From JAGQUL01 sp039811765 (GTDB lineage Bacteria > Actinomycetota > Thermoleophilia > Gaiellales > SKUG01), in contig JBDHZF010000151.1 in assembly GCA_039811765.1 (NCBI GenBank), positions 1 through 5,167 of the forward strand: DNA of 5,167 nucleotides, in the 5' to 3' direction. Both the position numbers and the translations under genes were made by a program. Under the pieces are notes generated by a model. That model did not search any database and was not told the DNA's origin. It was given only the letters and a program-made list of their open reading frames with translations. Shown piece after piece: positions 1 through 4,729 of this stretch (positions are counted from its first letter, which is position 1; the number at the start of each line of letters is the position of its first letter).

Positions 1-47
1 CCTCGCCGCCCCGCTGCCGCATCGCCGCGATCCCACATGAAGATGAC

Positions 48-73
48 GAATCCCCCGCCGTGGCGAGGGATTC
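48..73 (-). terminator. Hairpin just downstream of the tRNA-Thr 3' end, probable tRNA terminator
   Basis: GAATCCC (48-54) is the exact reverse complement of GGGATTC (67-73). After one C-A mismatch the stem continues for three more pairs (56-58 with 63-65), leaving a four-base loop. On the minus strand it begins seven bases past the discriminator base of the tRNA-Thr fragment, which is where an intrinsic terminator of a tRNA gene would sit. The bases after it on that strand (GTCATCTTC) are only mildly T-rich, so it is not a textbook terminator. Its presence next to the tRNA 3' end suggests that this side is the original flank of the tRNA gene. Confidence 0.45.
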
Positions 74-79
74 GGTAGG

Positions 80-121
80 AGCCCTCTGTCGGATTTGAAC
101 CGACGACCCCTTCCTTACCAT
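80..121 (-). pseudogene. 3' fragment of a tRNA-Thr(GGU) gene, candidate attachment-site remnant
   Basis: Read on the minus strand, the fragment starts with the anticodon loop ATGGTAA (anticodon GGT, 121-115). It continues with the 3' anticodon stem GGAAG (114-110), the variable loop GGGTC (109-105), and a perfect T arm: GTCGG, loop TTCAAAT, CCGAC (104-88). It ends with the 3' acceptor strand AGAGGGC (87-81) and discriminator T (80). The next bases are CCT, so a full CCA is not encoded. The 5' half is missing. The bases before the loop (GGTCG) cannot pair with GGAAG, where CTTCC would be needed, and no GCCCTCT acceptor strand or D arm is recognisable in the following 445 bases. It is therefore a broken tRNA and not an intact one. 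A U discriminator and an ATGGTAA loop fit actinobacterial tRNA-Thr. The break inside the anticodon stem-loop is typical of tRNA genes used as integrase targets. A tRNA with a long intron is the main alternative, but no 5' half is visible. Confidence 0.78.
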
Positions 122-137
122 CGACCCTAAAGGGGTC
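105..137. repeat. 8-bp inverted repeat centred on the end of the tRNA-Thr fragment
   Basis: GACCCCTT at 105-112 is the exact reverse complement of AAGGGGTC at 130-137, with 17 bases between. The symmetry axis is at position 121, which is the last base matching a tRNA-Thr anticodon loop. A nested shorter palindrome, GACCC (123-127) and GGGTC (133-137), shares the right arm. The left arm lies in the variable loop and anticodon stem of the tRNA, and the right arm lies outside it. The arrangement resembles the paired core-binding sites of a tyrosine recombinase around a crossover region, but that role is inferred from the geometry alone. Confidence 0.5.
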
Positions 138-241
138 TACGGCTGGCCACGCGAGTCCATTTCCGGGCACGATAGACCTGCATATCGCCAAGTTCTTGTT
201 GGACGCCTCTGAACAGCGGTAGACGTTGTTTTCCCGTGGCA

Positions 242-263
242 CTTGCGCGTTTCTTGCGCGTTT
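242..263. repeat. Tandem 11-bp repeat CTTGCGCGTTT x2
   Basis: CTTGCGCGTTT occurs twice head to tail, at 242-252 and 253-263. The core GCGCGTT occurs a third time at 290-296, inside TTCGCGCGTTGG. An 11-base period is close to one helical turn, so both copies would face the same side of the DNA, as in binding sites for a dimeric or cooperative protein. Given the nearby tRNA fragment, recombinase arm sites or excisionase sites are possible, and a regulator site or chance in GC-rich DNA are alternatives. Confidence 0.5.
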
Positions 264-291
264 TCCGAGTTCGGCGCGCGTACGTTTTCGC

Positions 292-337
292 GCGTTGGCG
301 ACCGCCGCCGCCATTCGGCGCCGCCCCTCGCCAACGC
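292..337. repeat. 10-bp perfect inverted repeat, large stem-loop
   Basis: GCGTTGGCGA (292-301) is the exact reverse complement of TCGCCAACGC (328-337), with 26 bases between. The interior carries a smaller GCCG/CGGC hairpin (307-310 with 316-319). Neither flank has a T tract, so it is not a canonical intrinsic terminator in either direction. It could still act as a backup terminator, an RNA 3'-end stabiliser or a protein-binding palindrome. Confidence 0.5.
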
Positions 338-435
338 CCAATGGATCGCGCCCGAGGGACCCTTCCTCGTAGCGAACCCCAGGTTTCATTCGAGGACCGT
401 GATCGCTATTGGCGATTCGGCTGCGACATCCGCCG

Positions 436-453
436 GCGCTGCAATCGCAGCGC
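436..453 (-). terminator. GC-rich hairpin downstream of the propeller gene, candidate operon terminator
   Basis: GCGCTGC (436-442) pairs perfectly with GCAGCGC (447-453) around a four-base AATC loop. It begins 113 bases past the stop codon of the last gene of the nar transcript and is the closest strong hairpin to that 3' end that I found. No U tract follows on the minus strand (CGGCGGATGTCG). If it terminates transcription, it would be of the U-tract-poor type often proposed for high-GC actinobacteria. Its role is inferred from position. Confidence 0.4.
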
Positions 454-566
454 TCCCGATTCCTCATCGTTCTCATCCGGGACGGCTGGCCCCAATCGCC
501 TCTTCGTCGGGCAAGAATCGACATCAGCGGCTCGCAGCTTGAGACACCGTGCCCGCTCGCATCGCG

Positions 567-1703
567 TCAGTGCGCATCTCCGTCGTGTCCGTGCCCGACA
601 TTCGGTGCCTTGAGCGGCTCAAGCCGAATGCTCGCGGGCACGTCATCACGCAACGGTCGCGGTGAGAAGCTGATGCCATTCGGCAGCGCGCCGACCTTCG
701 TTCGCGCGATGACCGTGCGTTTGTCGAGGTCGACGAACGCGACCTCGTCCGCGTACATGTTGGTCACGAAGGCGAAACGACCAGTCGGGTCAGCCGCAAC
801 CCCATGCGCGCCGCGGCCCGTCTCGATTGTGGTGATCGTCTTCATCGTTCGTGGATCGATGACCGACAGCGTGCTCGACGGGTCCTGCGCGGACCCCTGG
901 TTCGCGACGAGCAATCTGCTGCCGTCTGCCGTGACGAAGATCTGGGCGGGTCCGGGATCGGTGTCCGCGCGACCAACCACGCGCCTCGAACCAACATCGA
1001 TCTTGACCACCGCATCCTCACCATGGAGCGATACGAAGGCGTGACGACCATCGGGCATCCATGCCACTTGAACGGGTGCATCGCCGACGTCGATGTCGCC
1101 GATTCGACGCATGCCGGCCCGATTGATCACCGAGACGGACTCCCCTTTCATGTTCGCGACGAGCAGCAGCCGACCATCGGGGCTCGGCCGCAGACCGTGG
1201 GGGTACGACCCGACCTCGACAGAAGCTCGCCTGCGCAGGCGCGCCAGGTCGATCTCGGTGACATCGTCCGCCTTCGAACCGGTCACGTAGGCAGCTCCCG
1301 CGTCTGCCGCAAGCACGACGTGTGCTGGATGCGAGCCGGTGGGGACGCGTCCGATCTGTCGCATGCGAACCGTATCGATGCCGACAAGCTGCGAATTGCG
1401 CCCGCTGACAGCCCACACCTGCGAGCCATCGTCGCTGGCCTGGATGTTGTGCGGTGCAGCAATGCCGGTGGCGGTCATGCGCACCGAAGCGGTGCGCGCG
1501 TCAATCGCAGTAAGCGTGTCGCCCTGCTCGTTGGCGACCCAGATCGTTCCAACGGGTCCCACACCATCGGTCGACCGTGCCGCCGAGGACTGGGTTCCAC
1601 CGCCATCACGACTCGTCGCAAACGCGACGGCAACGATCGAGAACACGACCACGATGGCGACGATCGGCAGCGCAACTCGACGTGTCGACCTTGGCTTGTT
1701 CAT
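567..1703 (-). CDS. Exported YVTN-type seven-repeat beta-propeller protein of unknown function
   Basis: This predicted 378-residue protein has a basic N-terminus ending in an Arg pair (residues 8-9). A hydrophobic stretch follows at about 10-29, ending in AFA (27-29), which could be a signal-peptidase site or part of a membrane anchor. The RR pair is only weakly Tat-like. Seven repeats of roughly 41-47 residues follow from about residue 50 to 350. They carry blade signatures such as PHGLRPSPDGRLLLVAN (168-184) and AHGVAADPTGRFAFVTN (299-315), so a seven-bladed propeller is expected. His occurs at the equivalent blade position in four repeats (85, 128, 169, 300). The tail is His/Asp-rich (HGHDGDAH). 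There is no CxxCH, so no covalent c-type haem. The gene starts 31 bases after narI with a weak GGAAA Shine-Dalgarno (1713-1717) and is probably cotranscribed. The ATG at 1703 was chosen because it directly precedes the signal sequence; the codon before it is a GTG. Upstream in-frame extension would run into narI. In a hand count of the first 40 codons, 28 end in G or C, against 36 in narH, so codon use is looser. Substrate and partner cannot be assigned. Confidence 0.88.
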   Translation of the reverse strand: MNKPRSTRRVALPIVAIVVVFSIVAVAFATSRDGGGTQSSAARSTDGVGPVGTIWVANEQGDTLTAIDARTASVRMTATGIAAPHNIQASDDGSQVWAVSGRNSQLVGIDTVRMRQIGRVPTGSHPAHVVLAADAGAAYVTGSKADDVTEIDLARLRRRASVEVGSYPHGLRPSPDGRLLLVANMKGESVSVINRAGMRRIGDIDVGDAPVQVAWMPDGRHAFVSLHGEDAVVKIDVGSRRVVGRADTDPGPAQIFVTADGSRLLVANQGSAQDPSSTLSVIDPRTMKTITTIETGRGAHGVAADPTGRFAFVTNMYADEVAFVDLDKRTVIARTKVGALPNGISFSPRPLRDDVPASIRLEPLKAPNVGHGHDGDAH

Positions 1704-1719
1704 CACAGCTCGTTTCCGT

Positions 1720-1734
1720 CTGGCCTCGCGCCAG
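1720..1734 (-). promoter_or_regulatory. Short hairpin between narI and the propeller gene
   Basis: CTGGC and GCCAG (1720-1724 and 1730-1734) form a 5-bp stem with a 5-base loop, starting at the base after the narI stop codon. It fills half of the only real intergenic gap in the operon. It is short, has no U tract and stops just before the weak ribosome site of the propeller gene. It could tune processing or the level of the last cistron, or be coincidental. Confidence 0.25.
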
Positions 1735-2415
1735 CTACTTCGCTCGATAGACGATGAAGCTGCGGCGGAGGTACGTAAGCGGCACGCTCCAGGCATGGAC
1801 GAGCCGCGTGAACGGCCACAGCGCGAACAGCGCCATGGCGGCGAGCGCATGCATCTTGAACGATGGGGGCGCATCGACCATCAGCTCGGGCTGGGGGTTG
1901 AGCGTGAGGATGCCGCGAAACCACGGCGAGATGGTCTCCCGGTAGTTGTAGGACTCGCCGAGCAGGTTGACGCCGATCGTGTTGAACATCCCGGTACCGA
2001 TGACGATGACGAGCATCAGCGCCGTGAGGTAGTCCCGACCGATCGAGGTCGCCTTGACGCGGTCGTTCGTGAAGCGCCGCAGCAGCAGGATGAGCAGGCC
2101 CGTGGTCATCGTGAGCCCGGCGATCGTCCCCATCGTGACCGCGACGATGTGGTACATGTGCTCGGTGATGCCGAAGAACTCGGTGACGGCGCTGGGCACG
2201 AGCAGGCCACCGATGTGCCCGCCGACCACGGCGAGCATGCCGAAATGGAACAGCAGGATGCCCCACATCAGCATGCGCCGCTCGAGGATCTGCGTGGATC
2301 GGGTCGTCCACGTGTACTTCTGGTAGCGATAGCGCCACCAGTGTCCGACGATGAACGTCGCGATGGCTGCATAGGGCACGGCGACCCAGAGCAGCATGGC
2401 CATCGAATCACTCAT
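1735..2415 (-). CDS. narI: Respiratory nitrate reductase gamma subunit, di-haem cytochrome b
   Basis: The predicted 226-residue integral membrane protein is about the length of Escherichia coli NarI (225). NarI anchors NarGH to the inner face of the cytoplasmic membrane, oxidises quinol and passes electrons through two b haems to NarH. About five hydrophobic helices are visible, near residues 5-25, 48-72, 86-112, 128-150 and 186-206. All four axial haem histidines can be placed by alignment from memory with E. coli His56, 66, 187 and 205: they are His57 and His67 (in FHFGMLAVVGGHIGG), His189 and His207. The family signatures RYRYQKYTW near the N-terminus and WPFTRLVHAWSVPLTYLRR near the C-terminus are present. 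The start is fixed by an ATGA overlap with the narJ stop and a GGAGGT site five bases upstream. It is a stand-alone subunit, not part of a fused NarX-like protein. No defect is seen. Confidence 0.96.
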   Translation of the reverse strand: MSDSMAMLLWVAVPYAAIATFIVGHWWRYRYQKYTWTTRSTQILERRMLMWGILLFHFGMLAVVGGHIGGLLVPSAVTEFFGITEHMYHIVAVTMGTIAGLTMTTGLLILLLRRFTNDRVKATSIGRDYLTALMLVIVIGTGMFNTIGVNLLGESYNYRETISPWFRGILTLNPQPELMVDAPPSFKMHALAAMALFALWPFTRLVHAWSVPLTYLRRSFIVYRAK

Positions 2416-3098
2416 GCTTGACCTCCGACGAAGCGCGAATCGATCTCGTTCTGCGGCATGATCTGCTCCGGTGCGTACGGCTCGAGGCCGACTGCTTCCT
2501 CCGGCGGACCATCCTCGAGCAGCCGTCGAACCGCATCACGCTCATCGCCTCGCAGCGGCGGGAGCGTCGCGACGACGGCGTGCATGATGGCGACGTACGG
2601 GCTGCCGGAGTCGCCGAGCGTGCGCCGGATCAGCTCGATCGGCGCACGGAATCGGGACATCGTGTCGCAGCCGATCACCGGGCGATACGCCGCGAACTCG
2701 AGCAGCATCGGCAGGTAGTCCGGCAGCTCCTTGCAGCCGTCCTCGATGTCGACGCCGTGCTCCCCGTACAGCCGCTTGAGCCGAAGCAGGACGATTCCGC
2801 GCTGACGCTTGTCGCCGTGTGCGTGGTACGTCAGGTGCAGGTCTGCCCGCTTGTTGAAGTCGAACGTCTCGACGTACTGCTGCTGCAGCTCGAGCAGCGG
2901 CTGTCCCTGCATCCAGTCGAGCAGGTTCGAAATGCCGTCCTGCAGCTCCACAGGCAGCTCCTGCGTGGCGCCCTGGATCTCGTCGAGGGCATCGAGCAGC
3001 TCGGCCTCCGGATATCGCAGGAGCGCCGCGGCGATCGACCAGATCTCGATGCGAGCGTCGACGGTCATCCGTCGCCGAGGAAGCATGCGGCGCGCCAT
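2412..3098 (-). CDS. narJ: Nitrate reductase molybdenum-cofactor assembly chaperone NarJ
   Basis: The predicted 228-residue cytoplasmic chaperone belongs to the NarJ/TorD-like all-helical family. NarJ binds apo-NarG, helps cofactor insertion and delays membrane docking until NarGH is mature; it is not part of the final enzyme. Family marks seen here are IAAALLRYPEAELLDAL near residues 22-38, QYVETFDFNKRADLHLTYHA (74-93), the basic GDKRQRG that follows, and KELPDYLPMLLEF (123-135). The C-terminal VGLEPYAPEQ (203-212) recalls actinobacterial NarJ rather than the longer enterobacterial tail. Three in-frame ATGs are possible (3098, 3086, 3068). Position 3098 is preferred because it has AAGGAG eight bases upstream and overlaps the narH stop as TGATG. 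The conserved domain would fit the 3068 start equally well. The first ten residues are Arg-rich and not part of the conserved core. It overlaps narI by four bases. Confidence 0.94.
   Translation of the reverse strand: MARRMLPRRRMTVDARIEIWSIAAALLRYPEAELLDALDEIQGATQELPVELQDGISNLLDWMQGQPLLELQQQYVETFDFNKRADLHLTYHAHGDKRQRGIVLLRLKRLYGEHGVDIEDGCKELPDYLPMLLEFAAYRPVIGCDTMSRFRAPIELIRRTLGDSGSPYVAIMHAVVATLPPLRGDERDAVRRLLEDGPPEEAVGLEPYAPEQIMPQNEIDSRFVGGQA
2421..2426 (-). promoter_or_regulatory. Ribosome binding site of narI
   Basis: GGAGGT on the minus strand lies five bases before the narI ATG, inside the end of narJ. It supports the 2415 start and, with the ATGA stop-start overlap, translational coupling. 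Confidence 0.8.
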
Positions 3099-4729
3099 CA
3101 GCCCTGCTCCTTCTTCGAGAAGCTGACCCAGCTGACGTTGCCGCTCTCTCCGCCCCGCGGCGGCGGTGGCGGCGCCTCCGGGCCTCCGCCCTCGACGCCC
3201 GCTCCCGCGGCCGCGCCGATGTGGTGTTCCTGTGCGTCCTCGAGCGTCGGCACCACCGAGCCGCAGCCGCCAGGCGCATCGGAGGTGGTGATGCCGCACG
3301 ATCCCTGCATCTGGAACGGCGAGGTTCCCACCTCCCCGCGAGACGGCGGGATCACGAATCGGTCCTTGTAGTTGGCGATCGCGAGCAGCTGGTAGAGCTT
3401 GCGGATCTCCGCATCGTCCATGCCCGCCATGTCGGTGTCGCGTCGCTGGTCGTCGGCGATCATGTCCTGCTCGCGCATGTAGGAGCGCATCGCCGCCAGC
3501 TTTCGCAGGATGCCGCGGATGCGATCGGTGTCGCCGATCGAGAAGAGGCTGGCAAGGTACTCGATCGGGATGCGCATCTCGTCAATCGCAGGGAACACGT
3601 CGTCGGGATCCGCGTCGGCGCCGTCGCCTTCGATGGTTCCCATCAGCGGTGACAGCGGCGGGACGTACCAGACCATCGGCAGCGTTCGATACTCCGCGTG
3701 CAGCGGCAACGCGACCTTCTGTCGCTTGATGAGCTCGTACGTCGGCGACCGGCGTGCGGCCTCGATCCAATCGTGGGGCACGCCGCTGTCAAGAGCCCCT
3801 CGCTGCACCTCCGGGTCTTCGGGATCCAGGATCATGTCGAGCTGCGCGTCGATGAGCTGCTGCTCGTCCGGCGTGCCCGCGACCTCCAGGATCCGATCGG
3901 CGTCGTACAGCACCACGCCCATGTAGCGGATGCGTCCGACGCACGTCTCGGCACACAGCGTCGGCAGACCGCTCTCGATGCGCGGGTAGCACATCGTGCA
4001 CTTCTCCGCCTTGCCGCTCTTCCAGTTGAAGAACACCTTCTTGTACGGGCAGCCGCTGACGCACATGCGCCAGCCACGGCACTTGTCCTGGTCGATGAGG
4101 ACGATCCCGTCCTCCTCGCGCTTGTAGATCGAGCCGGACGGACACGACGCCATGCACGTCGTGTTGACGCAGTGGTTGCAGATGCGCGGCAGGTACATCA
4201 TGAAGACCCGCTCGTACTCCATCTTCACGGCATCCTCGAGCGCCCCTTTGAGGTTGGGGTCCCTCGGACCGTGTTCGGTGCCGCCGGCGAGGTCGTCCTC
4301 CCAGTTCGGACCCCACTCGACCGGACCTTGCCGACCCGTGATCTGCGAGTGCGGCTGCGCGACCGGCTGGTGCTTGGAGTGCGGCGCCTCGTGCAGCTTC
4401 TCGTAGTCGTAGGACCACGGTTCGTAGTAGTCGTCGATCGTCGGCAGGTCCGGATTGAAGAAGATGCTCGCGAGCTTCTTGAGCTTGCCGCCCCCGACCA
4501 GCTGCAGCTTGCCGGTTCGCTTGTTGAGCTCCCAGCCGCCCTTGTACTTTTCCTGGTCCTCCCACTCCTGCGGATAGCCGATGCCGGGCTTCGTCTCGAC
4601 GTTGTTGAACCAGATGTACTCGGCACCGCGTCGGTTCGTCCACACGTTCTTGCAGGAGACGCTGCACGTGTGACAGCCGATGCACTTGTCGAGGTTCATC
4701 ACCATCGTGATGTGTGCGCGGACCTTCAT
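3098..4729 (-). CDS. narH: Respiratory nitrate reductase beta subunit, four-cluster Fe-S protein
   Basis: The predicted 543-residue subunit relays electrons from NarI haems to the NarG molybdenum site on the cytoplasmic side of the membrane. All four Fe-S binding Cys groups are intact: Cys16, 19, 22, 26 (CIGCHTCSVSC); Cys184, 187, 192, 196; Cys217, 223, 227; and Cys244, 247, 259, 263. In the third group, Trp220 replaces a Cys (CRGWRMCVSGC), the known signature of the [3Fe-4S] cluster in NarH. The numbering matches E. coli NarH almost exactly. Long conserved blocks include GPNWEDDL, YKREEDGIVLIDQDKCRGW, and EYRTLPMVWYVPPLSP near residue 346. The protein is about 30 residues longer than E. coli NarH (512), with a low-complexity Gly/Ala/Pro stretch at about 505-530 (PEAPPPPPRGGESG) before a short conserved-looking end. 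The start is fixed by GGAGGT nine bases upstream and a TGATG overlap with narG. It overlaps narJ by one base. Nitrite oxidoreductase beta subunits are the closest alternative, but narJ and narI of NarGHI type favour nitrate reductase. Confidence 0.97.
   Translation of the reverse strand: MKVRAHITMVMNLDKCIGCHTCSVSCKNVWTNRRGAEYIWFNNVETKPGIGYPQEWEDQEKYKGGWELNKRTGKLQLVGGGKLKKLASIFFNPDLPTIDDYYEPWSYDYEKLHEAPHSKHQPVAQPHSQITGRQGPVEWGPNWEDDLAGGTEHGPRDPNLKGALEDAVKMEYERVFMMYLPRICNHCVNTTCMASCPSGSIYKREEDGIVLIDQDKCRGWRMCVSGCPYKKVFFNWKSGKAEKCTMCYPRIESGLPTLCAETCVGRIRYMGVVLYDADRILEVAGTPDEQQLIDAQLDMILDPEDPEVQRGALDSGVPHDWIEAARRSPTYELIKRQKVALPLHAEYRTLPMVWYVPPLSPLMGTIEGDGADADPDDVFPAIDEMRIPIEYLASLFSIGDTDRIRGILRKLAAMRSYMREQDMIADDQRRDTDMAGMDDAEIRKLYQLLAIANYKDRFVIPPSRGEVGTSPFQMQGSCGITTSDAPGGCGSVVPTLEDAQEHHIGAAAGAGVEGGGPEAPPPPPRGGESGNVSWVSFSKKEQG
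3107..3112 (-). promoter_or_regulatory. Ribosome binding site that decides the narJ start
   Basis: AAGGAG on the minus strand sits eight bases before the ATG at 3098. The later in-frame ATGs at 3086 and 3068 have no comparable site, so this selects the first start and hence the Arg-rich N-terminus of NarJ. The site lies within the last codons of narH. Confidence 0.75.

Larger units (their letters stand above)
122..566. other. Non-coding stretch between the tRNA-Thr fragment and the propeller gene
   Basis: No convincing gene is present in these 445 bases. A plus-strand frame starting at 236 continues into the antisense of the propeller gene. A minus-strand frame of about 65 codons (334-137) would need a TTG start with no Shine-Dalgarno site. 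Both are arginine-rich with no recognisable motif, as expected of random frames in GC-rich DNA. I see no integrase remnant, no second tRNA half and no convincing promoter. What it does hold is two inverted repeats and a short tandem repeat, listed separately. Its base composition looks less GC-rich than the nar genes, with several TTTT and GTT runs between 220 and 300. Confidence 0.6.

Noticed and set aside
1..40. C-terminal end of a plus-strand gene stopping at TGA 38-40
   Set aside because: Only a dozen codons would be visible (ending HRRDPT) and the other frames are equally open here, so no coding claim can be made.
80..156. Intact tRNA gene spanning the fragment and the bases to its right
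   Set aside because: GGTCG cannot form the anticodon stem with GGAAG, and no acceptor strand GCCCTCT or normal D arm is found at the right distance.
137..334. Minus-strand frame of about 65 codons ending 16 bases from the tRNA fragment, as an integrase or excisionase remnant
   Set aside because: It needs a TTG start, has no ribosome site, and its Arg-rich sequence shows no recombinase motif such as the catalytic R-H-x-x-R or a C-terminal Tyr context.
358..368. GACCCTTCCT resembling the tRNA fragment's GACCCCTTCCT (105-115), as a second att copy
   Set aside because: The likeness covers only about ten bases with one missing, and neither the T arm nor the acceptor sequence follows.
236..613. 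Plus-strand 125-codon frame starting at 236
   Set aside because: It has no Shine-Dalgarno site, is rich in Arg and Ser with no domain, and runs antisense into the end of the propeller gene.
567..1703. NirF or cytochrome cd1 (NirS/NirN) identity for the propeller protein
   Set aside because: Its size is similar to NirF, but I see no CxxCH haem c motif and no recognisable NirF N-terminal signature. Only a generic YVTN propeller can be supported.
804..1757. Long plus-strand open frames antisense to the nar and propeller genes (also 1339-2421, 2418-3371 and 3698-4783)
   Set aside because: They mirror well-conserved genes on the other strand, have skewed Arg/Asp/His/Val composition and no recognisable domains. 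Such antisense frames are expected at high GC.
1704..1874. N-terminal extension of the propeller gene by 57 codons
   Set aside because: These codons lie largely inside narI in another frame. The ATG at 1703 is followed directly by a good export signal, so the shorter form is the real gene.
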